NCBI GenBank assembly: GCA_938002955.1
Contig: CALLAA010000045.1
Coordinates: 19,470-83,469, forward strand
DNA: 64,000 nucleotides
Reading direction: 5' to 3'
From: an uncultured Acidimicrobiales bacterium
GTDB taxonomy: Bacteria; Actinomycetota; Acidimicrobiia; Acidimicrobiales; SHLQ01
The translations under genes and the position numbers were made by a program. Below the pieces are notes generated by a model that was not told where the DNA came from, searched no databases, and saw only the letters and a program-made list of their open reading frames with translations. Every line of letters begins with the position of its first letter. Within the stretch, counting starts at the first letter, position 1. Positions 9,009 to 17,629 of the stretch are shown here, one piece after another.

Positions 9009-9917
9009 CTACTCGCCGGCGATGAAGCGATTCAGGATGTCCACCAGCTCATGGCCACGATCCTCCTGAACGAAGTGCCCACCGCCGATCACCGTCGTGT
9101 GTGGTTGCCCTTCAGCTCCCGGAACCTTGTTTCGAAAGACCTTGTCGCCGCCGGCCGTAACCGGGTCCTGATCGCTAAAGCAGCACAGCACGGGGTTGTC
9201 GTAGGAGTACAAGACCTCCCACGCCGCCATATTGGCCGCTGACTCGGGGTCGTCGGTAGATGTCGGGACAAGTGCCGGCCAGATTCGCGCTCCGGCCTTG
9301 TAGCTGTCGTCGGGAAACGGCGCGTCGTAAGCCGCTTGCACGTCGGGGGTCAGACTCGTGGTGGTTGCCATGTCGAGCAGAGCGCCGACGGCAAAGTCCG
9401 GCGTGGACTGGGAGAACCGTTGCCAGCTCAAGAACGCGTCGCTCGGCGTACCTCGCCCATCTGGCAGACCTGTATTCGAGACGGCGAAGCGGGCAAACCG
9501 TTCCGGTGCCGCCGCGACTAAGCGCAACCCGATCAGCCCGCCCCAGTCTTGGCAGAACAGCGTCATGCTCTGAAGGTCGAGGTGGTCGAAGACCAGCTCG
9601 GACATCCACGCAACGTGGCGCGCATAGGTGTAGTCCGACTGCTCGGTTGGCTTGTCCGAGCGACCGAAACCCACCTGGTCGGGGACGATCACCCGATGAC
9701 CTCCAGCAACGAGACCGGGGATCATGTGGCGATACAGGTAACTCCAGGACGGCTCCCCGTGCATTAGCAAGATCGGCGCAGCGTCTGCAGGCCCCTCGTC
9801 GAGGTAGTGGACACGAAGCGTGCCGCCGTCCTGATCGTCGATCTCGGCGTAGTGCGGCGCGAAGTCGAAATCGGGGAGGTTCTCGAAACGCTCATCTGGG
9901 GTCCGAAGAGTCTGCAT
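9009..9917 (-). CDS. Haloalkane dehalogenase
   Basis: 302 residues, the length of HLD-I enzymes. The oxyanion/halide segment is HGEPSWSYLYR, and the nucleophile Asp124 lies in CQDWGG followed by the halide-binding Trp125. The acid is probably Asp251 in CFSDQDPVT, and the base His281 in GGGHFVQED. PDQVGFGRSDKP is the family signature. Such enzymes hydrolyse carbon-halogen bonds to alcohol and halide. Epoxide hydrolases share the fold, but they lack the Trp beside the nucleophile and use Tyr residues. Natural substrates could be brominated or chlorinated marine compounds, which is inference. Confidence 0.85.
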   Translation of the reverse strand: MQTLRTPDERFENLPDFDFAPHYAEIDDQDGGTLRVHYLDEGPADAAPILLMHGEPSWSYLYRHMIPGLVAGGHRVIVPDQVGFGRSDKPTEQSDYTYARHVAWMSELVFDHLDLQSMTLFCQDWGGLIGLRLVAAAPERFARFAVSNTGLPDGRGTPSDAFLSWQRFSQSTPDFAVGALLDMATTTSLTPDVQAAYDAPFPDDSYKAGARIWPALVPTSTDDPESAANMAAWEVLYSYDNPVLCCFSDQDPVTAGGDKVFRNKVPGAEGQPHTTVIGGGHFVQEDRGHELVDILNRFIAGE

Positions 9918-9977
9918 GTGTTCTTTCTAGCCGCTCCCCGGTCCTCACCAGGCAAGCGAACCACCGAACGGACCCTC

Positions 9978-9983
9978 TACTGT
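9978..9983 (+). promoter_or_regulatory. -10 box of a leaderless promoter
   Basis: TACTGT is followed by six bases and then the ATG at 9990. Confidence 0.5.
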
Positions 9984-9989
9984 TGGCCC

Positions 9990-10793
9990 ATGACAGTTCG
10001 AATCGAAAAGGACGGCCCCATTTGGACCGTTATCAACAGTCGGCCCGAAGCACGCAACGCAGTAAACCCCGAGTCGTCGAAGGCCCTCTTTGAAGCGTTT
10101 GTTGACTTCGAACGAGATGCCGATGCAGCCGTTGCAGTTTTCTGGGGAGAAGGTGGGGCCTTCTGCTCGGGGTGGGACCTGAAGAATGCTGCCGGACTCT
10201 CCGATGACGACGATGGCGTCAGCGTCTTGTCCTTCGACCGCTCGACAGACGATGGACACACGCGCGGGCCGATGGGTCCAAGCCGGCTTGAGCTTTCCAA
10301 GCCCGTCATCGCCGCAATTGCCGGGCCTGCGGTCGCGGGAGGGATGGAGCTCGCCATGTGGGCCGATATCAGAGTGATGGAAGAGTCCGCGTACATGGGC
10401 GTCTATTGCCGACGATGGGGCGTGCCGCTGATCGACGGAGGCACGGTCCGGCTCCCGCGGCTGGTCGGCCAAGGCCGAGCCCTTGACCTGATCATGACCG
10501 GTCGCCAGGTGATGGCGGAGGAGTGCGAGCGGATTGGCTTGGCCGAATACGTCGTCCCCGAAGGCGAGGCTCGGGACGAGGCCGAATCATTGGCTCGCGA
10601 CATCGCGAAATTTCCGCAGATGTGCATGCGATCCGACATGGCTTCGGCCAAGGCCTCCCACGGAGTGGATCTGCGTCAGGCCCTAGAAAACGAATACCAG
10701 GGCAGCAAGGCGATGATCAGAGCAGAAGGCATCTCTGGGGCGAGACGGTTCGCTGACGGGGCTGGCCGCTCCGGTGACTTCTCCGCGATCTAG
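9990..10793 (+). CDS. Enoyl-CoA hydratase/isomerase (crotonase) family protein
   Basis: 267 residues. The oxyanion-hole segments GAFCSGWDLKNA and AAIAGPAVAGGMELAMWADIRV are clear. The first catalytic Glu of true hydratases appears to be absent (YCRRWGVPLIDGG), while an Asp stands near the second position (ALDLIMTG). The reaction may thus be isomerisation or something else. The ATG at 9990 is chosen because a -10 box precedes it by six bases and homology begins there. It is followed after nine bases by the AspH-like gene. Confidence 0.85.
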   Translation: MTVRIEKDGPIWTVINSRPEARNAVNPESSKALFEAFVDFERDADAAVAVFWGEGGAFCSGWDLKNAAGLSDDDDGVSVLSFDRSTDDGHTRGPMGPSRLELSKPVIAAIAGPAVAGGMELAMWADIRVMEESAYMGVYCRRWGVPLIDGGTVRLPRLVGQGRALDLIMTGRQVMAEECERIGLAEYVVPEGEARDEAESLARDIAKFPQMCMRSDMASAKASHGVDLRQALENEYQGSKAMIRAEGISGARRFADGAGRSGDFSAI

Positions 10794-10796
10794 GCT
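10791..10796 (+). promoter_or_regulatory. Possible internal -10 box overlapping a stop codon
   Basis: TAGGCT begins on the TAG stop of the crotonase gene and ends six bases before the ATG at 10803. It could drive the AspH-like gene as a leaderless transcript. Confidence 0.35.
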
Positions 10797-10802
10797 CTTG
10801 GG

Positions 10803-11474
10803 ATGACGCTCGACGTAGGACAAAAAGCCGAGATCGCGCACGATCGCTCCGCGCTCCAGCGGTGGCGCAGCGAGCATCCAGATACCGAGTCGGTCGCGCA
10901 GTTCACCCCCGGCCCAGGCATTCAGCGGTTACACGTCCGTTTCGACATCGACCGGTTGAGAGATGCGCTAGATACCGCACTCGAACGGGTGCGGTTCAAG
11001 GGAGCGGTCGAAGACGGTTTCGGCGCGTTCTCGCTCACCCGAAGGCCGGGGGTCGAGGTCGAAACCCCCAACGACTTGTCCGGGTTGTTTCATACCAGGG
11101 TCGACGACTCCTACGAGGAGGTCCAGCGGGAGGAACCCGTCGACGAGTTCGCGTTCACCGAGTTCGTGCCGATCTTCGACGATCTGTACTTCAAGACGGT
11201 CTGGCAGACGCTGAGCCAGCTCGCACCGATCGGCCGCACCCGCGTTCTGTCTAAAGGGCTGTACAACTGCAATTCGTGGCATCGCGACCCCGAACCGAGA
11301 TTGCACGTACCGATCATCACGAACCCTGGGTCGTTGTTCGTCGTGAACCATCACGTCACCCACCTGCCAGCGGATGGTTCGGTCTACTTCACCGACACCC
11401 GCGGCTATCACACCGCGCTCAATGGCGGCGAAAGCCAACGGGTCCACTTGGTCGCAGCCCTACCTCAGCACTAG
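10803..11474 (+). CDS. Aspartyl/asparaginyl beta-hydroxylase-like dioxygenase
   Basis: 223 residues. The C-terminal half carries the AspH cupin core: SWHRDPEPRLHVPIITNPG, then TRGYHTALNGG and SQRVHLVAAL. The His of RLHVP and the His of GYHTALN are the expected iron ligands, and the last Arg binds 2-oxoglutarate. Family members hydroxylate the beta carbon of Asp or Asn, either in proteins or in carrier-bound or free amino acids for natural products. The next gene downstream (123 bases away) adenylates an amino acid, so a role in that pathway is possible but not shown. Confidence 0.78.
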   Translation: MTLDVGQKAEIAHDRSALQRWRSEHPDTESVAQFTPGPGIQRLHVRFDIDRLRDALDTALERVRFKGAVEDGFGAFSLTRRPGVEVETPNDLSGLFHTRVDDSYEEVQREEPVDEFAFTEFVPIFDDLYFKTVWQTLSQLAPIGRTRVLSKGLYNCNSWHRDPEPRLHVPIITNPGSLFVVNHHVTHLPADGSVYFTDTRGYHTALNGGESQRVHLVAALPQH

Positions 11475-11540
11475 TCCGCCACCGACGGTCGACACACCCG
11501 ACTTCTTGACGATTCACGACCGCTGTTACTCTGCGAATAC

Positions 11541-11574
11541 GTCAGGCTGAACACCACGTGGTCAGCACACTGAC
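11541..11574. promoter_or_regulatory. 34-bp interrupted palindrome, possible operator
   Basis: GTCAG (11541-11545), the perfect 10-bp palindrome ACCACGTGGT (11553-11562) and CTGAC (11570-11574) are all symmetric about one centre. Inside it, GTCAG-CACA-CTGAC (11561-11574) can also form a small hairpin. It lies 24 bases before the first gene of the five-gene operon. A TTGACG sequence at 11506 and TACTCT at 11527 could be promoter elements, though their 15-base spacing is short. Confidence 0.4.
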
Positions 11575-11597
11575 AAGCAAGGCGGGAGCGGGAGCGG

Positions 11598-13181
11598 GTG
11601 ACCAGGTTACTTTTTGAAGATGTTGAGCGTTGGGCGATCGATCGACCCGACGCAATCGCGGTACACGACGAGTATGAATCCGTCACGTACCAGGAGCTCT
11701 CCATTCGCTCGCACCAGATTGCTGCCCTGCTCCTGAACCATGGTGTGCAGGCCGGCGACCGGATCGCCATCTGTGTGCCGAAGGGGTGGCACGCCATCGC
11801 TGCGATGTTGGCGAGCGCGAAGGTCGGGGCGCCGTATGTTCCACTCGACCCAGACTCCCCAGCAGCGCGCATCCAACTCATTTTGGAAGCATGTCAACCA
11901 GCGGTCGTCATCGCCCATCCAAGCGCGGTCAACACGGTGTCAGCAGCCGTGACTGCCAACCCAGACGCACTCGTCGGCACCCTTGCGTCAGCTCAGGACA
12001 CGACGTGGCCGGTCGACCCAGCGTTCACCGAGGCCGACCTTCCCGACTCGGACGGGATCGCCCCTCTCCCGATGCCCAATATCGATAGCGACGATCTTGC
12101 CCACGTGCTGTTCACATCGGGGTCCACCGGCATTCCCAAGGGCGTCCAGATCACACATCAGAACGTGATCTCCTACATCGATTGGGTCGTCGAGCACTTT
12201 GGCTATACCAGCGACGACCAACTCTCTGGGCACTCGCCGCTGCACTTCGACCTGTCCACGATGGACATCTTTGCGACGTTTGCGGCAGGCGCCACGTTGC
12301 ATCCTGTACCGGCTGGTCTGAACATCAACCCCGTGAACCTCGCCGAGTGGATTCGCGAGCGCAATCTCACCCAGTGGTTCTCGGTTCCGACCGCGCTCAA
12401 CCATCTGCTTCGGTTGGGCTCATTGGCCGAGTCCGAGTTTCCGTCACTGCGCCGCTTGCTCTGGTGCGGCGAAGTACTACCAACCCCGACGTTGATCGGC
12501 CTGATGGACGCCTTGCCGGGTGTCGAGTTCACGAATCTGTACGGACCCACCGAAGCGACGATTGCGAGTAGCTGGTATCAGGTACCGGAGGTTCCGGCGG
12601 ACCCGGCAGCGTCCATACCGATCGGTGTGCCGTGCGCTGGGGAGAACCTGCTCGTGTTGCGAAAGGATGGCCAGCCGACCGACGACGATGAGATCGGCGA
12701 TCTGTACATCGAAGGTGTCGGCCTGAGCCCGGGCTACTGGCAAGACGAGGACAAGACAGCGGCGGTATTCCGGACCGATCTACTACCGGGTAGGCGGGTT
12801 TACTACACCGGAGATCTCGCCTGGCGGCGAAGCGATGGCCAGGTTGTATTCGCTGGTCGTGCCGATAGCCAGATCAAGAGCCGCGGACACCGAATCGAAC
12901 TCGGCGAGATCGAAGCCGCCCTCGAGACGCTCGATGCTGTCGGTTCGTCAGCGATCGTCGCGATCGAGGTCGACCACCTGACCGGCTCGGCGATCTGTGC
13001 GGCGTTCACCGCCGACGCACCTATGAAGCCTGCCCTCTTGGCCAAAGAGCTCGCAGAACTCGTACCGCGCTACATGCTTCCCCATCGTTGGCTGCAGCTC
13101 GATGAGCTACCGACCAACGTGAACGGAAAAGTTGACCGGCCGGCGCTACGCACCTCGTTCCTCGCAATGGAGAAATCATGA
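11598..13181 (+). CDS. Stand-alone amino-acid adenylation enzyme (NRPS/DltA-type)
   Basis: 527 residues, a free-standing adenylation domain. NRPS core motifs are in order: A3 FTSGSTGIPKGV, A4 HFDLSTMDIF (its Asp is the one that contacts the alpha-amino group in NRPS domains), A5 NLYGPTEATI, A7 YYTGDLAWRR, A8 SRGHRIELGEIEAAL and A10 NVNGKVDRPAL with the catalytic Lys. It should activate an amino acid as the adenylate and load the carrier protein encoded next. The GTG start has a GGGAG ribosome site. ATGA overlap with the carrier gene. DltA-like D-alanine ligase activity is an alternative, but no dltB/dltD genes are nearby. Confidence 0.88.
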   Translation: MTRLLFEDVERWAIDRPDAIAVHDEYESVTYQELSIRSHQIAALLLNHGVQAGDRIAICVPKGWHAIAAMLASAKVGAPYVPLDPDSPAARIQLILEACQPAVVIAHPSAVNTVSAAVTANPDALVGTLASAQDTTWPVDPAFTEADLPDSDGIAPLPMPNIDSDDLAHVLFTSGSTGIPKGVQITHQNVISYIDWVVEHFGYTSDDQLSGHSPLHFDLSTMDIFATFAAGATLHPVPAGLNINPVNLAEWIRERNLTQWFSVPTALNHLLRLGSLAESEFPSLRRLLWCGEVLPTPTLIGLMDALPGVEFTNLYGPTEATIASSWYQVPEVPADPAASIPIGVPCAGENLLVLRKDGQPTDDDEIGDLYIEGVGLSPGYWQDEDKTAAVFRTDLLPGRRVYYTGDLAWRRSDGQVVFAGRADSQIKSRGHRIELGEIEAALETLDAVGSSAIVAIEVDHLTGSAICAAFTADAPMKPALLAKELAELVPRYMLPHRWLQLDELPTNVNGKVDRPALRTSFLAMEKS

Positions 13182-13426
13182 GCACACTCACGGTCGATGC
13201 AATCATCGACGTTCTCGAGAACAACCTGTTTCTGCTCGTCGAAGACGCCGACCAGGATCTGGTCGAATCCGGGCAGCTCGACTCCCTGGTGTTTGTCGAA
13301 TTGCTGCTCGCTGTCGAGCAACTCACCGGTCAACAGCTCGCGCCAAAGGATCTTGACCTCGACGACCTTCGAACACCCGAACGTATAGCGAAGGCGTTCA
13401 ACGAGCTCCTCCTGCAGGCCGGCTAG
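13178..13426 (+). CDS. Peptidyl/acyl carrier protein
   Basis: 82 residues, acidic and helical. The phosphopantetheine attachment Ser lies in SGQLDSLVFVELL, which fits the carrier-protein motif (G/D)xDSL. It begins within the stop codon of the adenylation gene and ends two bases before the GNAT-like gene. It would hold the activated amino acid as a thioester for the following tailoring enzymes. A phosphopantetheinyl transferase is not in the window. Confidence 0.9.
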   Translation: MSTLTVDAIIDVLENNLFLLVEDADQDLVESGQLDSLVFVELLLAVEQLTGQQLAPKDLDLDDLRTPERIAKAFNELLLQAG

Positions 13427-13428
13427 CC

Positions 13429-14532
13429 GTGGGAACTGTTCGCCCCATGGAGATCGCCGACGGCCCGCGTGTCGCAGAGATCCACGCGAACGTCTTCGGG
13501 CATGTCGGGAATTCAGAGGAGGAAATCCGCGAGGCGTACTCGCCTTCCTTTCTCTCCGAGCTGCTCGACCATCGCTACGCGGAACACTCAGCGCCACCGC
13601 TCGTCTTCGAACAGGACGGCACCATCGCCGGCTTCGTTCTGTGCTTGTGCCGCCCAGCGATCTTCAACGGCGAGAACATCTGGGTGTCGAGCACATCACA
13701 CCTCGGTGTCGACCCCGAATACCGGTCATCGCTCGCAGCGGTCCACCTCCTTCGGGCAATCGCCGACGGCCCACAAGACATGACCTACATCGACCGGTCC
13801 AATATGTCGGGCAGAAAGGCCGAACAGGCCGCTGGGTTCACCGCAATTCCGGAGTACTCCCTTCGGTGGACGCGCATGCTTCGGCCTGGTGAGGCCGCGA
13901 CCAATCGTCTCGCAGATGCTGCGGGAAAACCGGTCCTGCGCAACGTCGGGCCGTTCATTGAACGGGCGCTTCCCAAGCCAATGCGCAGTCAACTCGCGGC
14001 GCCGATCCCACCGCGCCCACCCGCGTTGGCTGTGGAGACGCTCACGCTCGACCATGTGGTTTCGACAGGACACTCTCTGCTTCCCGAGTTTGATCTGCAC
14101 CCCGTGCTCGACGATCCCGACCACGTCCAGCACGAGTGGGACCAGCTCGACCGGCTCCAAAGCAGCAGCCGGATACTTCGCCACGTTCTGCTCTCGAAAC
14201 GAGGGGACGTCGTTGGCTGGTACATCGTTTCGATCAGCCCGTTCGGCTGGGCAGAAGTCATGCAGTTCGTCGCCAAGCGGCCAGCCCAACGAATGGCCAT
14301 GATCAGCCTGATTCACGACCTCGCCGAGTCCGAGGCGACTCGAGTCTCTGGGCATCTCCCGCCATGGCTTCTCTACGACATCGAAGGACTCGGCTGCAAG
14401 ATCACGGCTCACGAATCCACCGTTGCCGTCCACTCGCACACGCTCGAACTTCTCCCAGCGTTCGCCAACAACAAGGTCTGGTTGAGTGCCTTGGAAGGTG
14501 AAACTGTGATGAGCCCGCTGACGGCTCGGTGA
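13429..14532 (+). CDS. Tandem GNAT-like N-acyltransferase
   Basis: 367 residues. The N-terminal half is GNAT-like: VRPMEIADGPRVAEIHANVF, then an acyl-CoA-binding-type segment HLGVDPEYRSSLAAVHLLRA. The C-terminal half (from about residue 220) has a second GNAT-like pattern, VVGWYIVSISPFGWAEVMQF, without a clear CoA-binding loop. It starts with GTG two bases after the carrier gene and overlaps the next gene by GTGA. It could acylate the carrier-bound amino acid or transfer it to another amine; this is inference from position. FemAB-type transferases are another possibility. Confidence 0.65.
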   Translation: MGTVRPMEIADGPRVAEIHANVFGHVGNSEEEIREAYSPSFLSELLDHRYAEHSAPPLVFEQDGTIAGFVLCLCRPAIFNGENIWVSSTSHLGVDPEYRSSLAAVHLLRAIADGPQDMTYIDRSNMSGRKAEQAAGFTAIPEYSLRWTRMLRPGEAATNRLADAAGKPVLRNVGPFIERALPKPMRSQLAAPIPPRPPALAVETLTLDHVVSTGHSLLPEFDLHPVLDDPDHVQHEWDQLDRLQSSSRILRHVLLSKRGDVVGWYIVSISPFGWAEVMQFVAKRPAQRMAMISLIHDLAESEATRVSGHLPPWLLYDIEGLGCKITAHESTVAVHSHTLELLPAFANNKVWLSALEGETVMSPLTAR

Positions 14533-15398
14533 ACGGCTTGCGCATCATGCTCGCCGCCGACGAGGCGATCGGACCGCGCGTCGCCACGCTCATCTCACGC
14601 TCGGCCCATGACCTTGCCGCGATTGCAACACCACCGTCGACGGTCGACAACCCGAGGAGCCTCTCCTCGACCGCACGTTCTTTGGCGATCCCGTGCCTCG
14701 ACGCACGCCAGCTCGATAGCGAGTCGCTGGTCGACGACATTCGATCCGTCGACGCCGACGTCTTGGTAAACGTCCATTCGCTGACGAAGATCTCCACGAA
14801 TGTGTTGGACCTCTTCACCGTCGGCGCGTGGAACCTGCACCCCGGCCCGCTGCCCGAGGGTGCCGGCGCGAACGTCCCGAGCTGGGCGATTGCGCTCGGG
14901 TGGGAGTCCCACGGGGTGACCCTGCACAAAATGACCGCCGAATACGACGATGGCCACATCAGCTATGAGGAACGCTTTCCGATCGCCCCCAATGCGACGG
15001 GCCTCACACTCTCGGCTGAATGCAGTCGCCGAGGCCTTGGTCTGCTCGCACAGCTACTCGCCGCCCTCGAGCGTCCAACGACGGTTCCAGCGATGCCTCA
15101 AGATCGATCGCTGCGGCGATATTTCGGCCGGAAGCAGCCCCACGACGGCATCGTTGCGTGGAGCTGGCCCGCTTCGCAGATCGAGGCGTTCGTGCGTGCG
15201 TGCGACTTTCGCCCGTTCCCAAGCCCATGGGCACCGCCGCAAGCAACGATCGGCACGACCGTGTACGAGTTGCTGTCGGTCGAGATCGGCGAACACACAA
15301 CAGAACCAGCAGGAACCATCATGGCGGGAGATTCACTCTCCATCGCCACCGCAGACCGCTGGATCACACTCACCGAGGTGAGAGAGGTAGAGACATGA
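14529..15398 (+). CDS. Methionyl-tRNA formyltransferase-like N-formyltransferase
   Basis: 289 residues, shorter than Fmt. The formyltransferase catalytic triad seems intact: Asn102 and His104 in WNLHPGPLPEGAGAN and Asp141 in EYDDGHISYEE, corresponding to N106/H108/D144 of E. coli Fmt. The C-terminal part is OB-fold-like and diverged. It should use 10-formyl-tetrahydrofolate. Its place in an operon with a carrier protein and adenylation enzyme argues for formylating an amino acid derivative and not Met-tRNA. GTG start overlapping the previous stop; ATGA overlap with the monooxygenase. Amino-sugar formyltransferase is a less likely alternative as no sugar genes are near. Confidence 0.8.
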   Translation: MNGLRIMLAADEAIGPRVATLISRSAHDLAAIATPPSTVDNPRSLSSTARSLAIPCLDARQLDSESLVDDIRSVDADVLVNVHSLTKISTNVLDLFTVGAWNLHPGPLPEGAGANVPSWAIALGWESHGVTLHKMTAEYDDGHISYEERFPIAPNATGLTLSAECSRRGLGLLAQLLAALERPTTVPAMPQDRSLRRYFGRKQPHDGIVAWSWPASQIEAFVRACDFRPFPSPWAPPQATIGTTVYELLSVEIGEHTTEPAGTIMAGDSLSIATADRWITLTEVREVET

Positions 15399-16405
15399 CG
15401 AAGGAAACGCCAACACGGTTCGAGACGTTCTCGACCTGCCCACAGTCGTCGGCGGTTGACCAGCACGTGTATCTCGACAAGGTACGTGAGGCATCCCGAT
15501 GGTGTGATCGGTATGGCTACGACGGGATGCTCGTCTACTACGACCATTCGCTTGTCGACCCGTGGCTCGTTGCCGCAGAGATACTACGTGTCACCGAGAC
15601 CCTCGCTCCCCTCGTCGCCGTCCAACCAACAGCGATGCCCCCGTACAGCGTGGCCAAGATGCTCGCGTCGATGAGCCACCTCTATGAGCGCCGCCTCTAC
15701 CTCAACATGATCGCTGGAGGCTTCAAGGGCGACCTCCAAGCAATTGGCGATGAGACGCCACACGACAGGCGGTACGACCGGTTGAAGGAATTCACCGAGA
15801 TCGTCCTCGGACTCACCGACGGTGACGCCGTTACCCACCAGGGCGAGTGGTACACAGCGAACGCACTCAAGCTCGCGCCAGCCATACCTGAAGAACTTCG
15901 ACCGGGATTACTGATGTCGGGCTCCTCCCCCGCTGGCCTCGCAACCGCGTCTGCCCTCGGCGCAACCGCTATCCAATACCCAGAACCCGCTGGCCAAGAG
16001 ACCACCACCGCCCCGGAGGGCACGACTACCGGGATCAGGGTCGGGATCATTGCTCGGCCAGATTCCGCCGAGGCCTGGCGCGTTGCCCACGACCGCTTTC
16101 CGCCCAACCGCCGGGGCGAATTGCTCCACGGGATGGCAATGGCCAAATCTGACTCCCACTGGCATTCGACGCTGTCGCAGCTGGCTGAAGAGTCGGCGAG
16201 CGAAGGAAACTGCTATTGGCTCGGGCCGTTCCAGAACTACGACACGTTCTGCCCCTACCTCGTCGGCAGCTACGACGAAGTTGCCCCACAGCTGGCGGCG
16301 TACTGGGAGGCCGGCCACCGCACCATCATTCTCGATTCGCCACGCGATGAGGACGACCTATCGACCACGGCCGAGGTCCTCAACAGGGTGGCCCTACCGG
16401 CGTAG
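15395..16405 (+). CDS. Luciferase-like (LLM) flavin-dependent monooxygenase
   Basis: 336 residues of the bacterial luciferase-like TIM barrel, nearest in pattern to alkanesulfonate monooxygenase: ASRWCDRYGYDGMLVYYDHSLVDPW, LYLNMIAGGFKGDL, YDRLKEFTEIVLGL and a substrate-loop segment LLMSGSSPAGLATA. FMNH2 and oxygen are the expected co-substrates. LLM enzymes with carrier proteins and NRPS enzymes are known in natural-product clusters. It is the last gene of the five-gene operon, and its stop lies four bases from the convergent ferredoxin reductase stop. Hydroxylation on carbon or nitrogen of the pathway intermediate is inferred. Confidence 0.85.
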   Translation: MTKETPTRFETFSTCPQSSAVDQHVYLDKVREASRWCDRYGYDGMLVYYDHSLVDPWLVAAEILRVTETLAPLVAVQPTAMPPYSVAKMLASMSHLYERRLYLNMIAGGFKGDLQAIGDETPHDRRYDRLKEFTEIVLGLTDGDAVTHQGEWYTANALKLAPAIPEELRPGLLMSGSSPAGLATASALGATAIQYPEPAGQETTTAPEGTTTGIRVGIIARPDSAEAWRVAHDRFPPNRRGELLHGMAMAKSDSHWHSTLSQLAEESASEGNCYWLGPFQNYDTFCPYLVGSYDEVAPQLAAYWEAGHRTIILDSPRDEDDLSTTAEVLNRVALPA

Positions 16406-16409
16406 GTCG

Positions 16410-17624
16410 TTACGACTTCTTGGCGGCTGCAGCCTCGGCGAATGCCAGCGCATCATCCCACGTGGCCCCTTGGGTCATCTGCATGCGGTACTGCATGACG
16501 TGTTTGGGACGGTTCAACCCGAACACTCCGGTGAGCATGCCGTTGCGACCAAAGATCGCGGCGAACCGCTTCTCCTCGATCGATCCATCGATGATCTTCA
16601 TATCGTCGGTGCCTGTTGGTCGTCCAGCGAGCTGGAGCTTGTAGCTGTACTGGTCGCTCCAGAACCATGGCACCGGCGCAAACGCCTCAGTCTCGATACC
16701 GGCGATGCGACGCCCGACATAGTTGCCTTGCTCGACCGCATTTTCCCAGTGCTCTACCCGCATGAGTTCGCCGGCGAACATCGGATTCGTCCAGCGGGCG
16801 ACGTCGCCGGCGGCATAGACGTTGGGGGCGGCCTCGCAGTACTCGTTCGCAACGATGCCGTTGTCGATTGTGAGCCCAGACCCGTGGAGCCATTCGGTGT
16901 TTGGTACGACGCCGATCCCGATGACGACGATGTCGGCATCGAGGACCGAGCCATCGTCGAGTTCAACGCCGGTGATCGCATCGTGTCCGAGGAGACTCGT
17001 GACGCCGGTCGAAAGTCGGAGGTCCACTCCTTCCTCGCGATGCAGATCACCACAGATCGTGCCGATGACCGGACCAAGTCCCCGTTCCATCGGAACCGTT
17101 GCAGCCTCGATAATCGTTACCTGGTGTCCAGCCCGGTGCGCCGTTGCAGCCGCTTCGGCTCCGATGAAGCCCGCACCGATCACGACGACCTTCTTCGCCT
17201 CACCGCCGAGTTCTGCGCGAAGCATCGACGCGTCGTCGAGCGTACGAAGCACATGGACCCCGGCGAGGGCATCGGACCTAGGCAGCGTTCGCGGACGAGC
17301 GCCCGTGGCGAGAACGATCGCATCACCAGCGATGACAGACCCATCGGCGAGCGTCACCGCGGTTGCGGCAACGTCGAGTGCAACAGCCGCGTTAGACGCG
17401 TGAAGCGTGACGTCCAACTCGTCCCACGCGTCAGGTTGGACAAGGTGTAGACGGTCGACATCCCAATCGCCGTTGAGATACTGCTTGGACAGAGGTGGCC
17501 GATCATAGGGGCGATGTGGTTCGTCCCCGACGAGTGCGATACTCCCGTCGAAGCCGGAGCGACGCAGGCTGCCGGCACACCGAATACCAGCGAGGCTCGC
17601 TCCGACGATCACGACGCTATTCAC
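16410..17624 (-). CDS. FAD-dependent ferredoxin reductase (rhodocoxin reductase-like)
   Basis: 404 residues. FAD-binding VVIVGASLAGIRCAGSLR at the N-terminus, then RPPLSKQYL, an ATGARPR motif, NAD-binding VVVIGAGFIGAEAAA near residue 147, and VYAAGDVARW. The C-terminal domain has WFWSDQYSYKLQ, typical of reductases that feed 2Fe-2S ferredoxins for P450s or dioxygenases. The start is GTG, five bases after the alaA stop on the same strand, with an AGGGG ribosome site within alaA. The ferredoxin partner is not in the window. Confidence 0.88.
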   Translation of the reverse strand: MNSVVIVGASLAGIRCAGSLRRSGFDGSIALVGDEPHRPYDRPPLSKQYLNGDWDVDRLHLVQPDAWDELDVTLHASNAAVALDVAATAVTLADGSVIAGDAIVLATGARPRTLPRSDALAGVHVLRTLDDASMLRAELGGEAKKVVVIGAGFIGAEAAATAHRAGHQVTIIEAATVPMERGLGPVIGTICGDLHREEGVDLRLSTGVTSLLGHDAITGVELDDGSVLDADIVVIGIGVVPNTEWLHGSGLTIDNGIVANEYCEAAPNVYAAGDVARWTNPMFAGELMRVEHWENAVEQGNYVGRRIAGIETEAFAPVPWFWSDQYSYKLQLAGRPTGTDDMKIIDGSIEEKRFAAIFGRNGMLTGVFGLNRPKHVMQYRMQMTQGATWDDALAFAEAAAAKKS

Positions 17625-17629
17625 GAGAG

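Noticed and set aside
11598-13181. DltA of a teichoic-acid D-alanylation operon
   Set aside because: No dltB or dltD membrane genes; neighbours are formyltransferase and LLM enzymes instead.
14529-15398. Housekeeping methionyl-tRNA formyltransferase
   Set aside because: Shorter and diverged C-terminal domain, no def gene beside it, and it is embedded in the carrier-protein operon.
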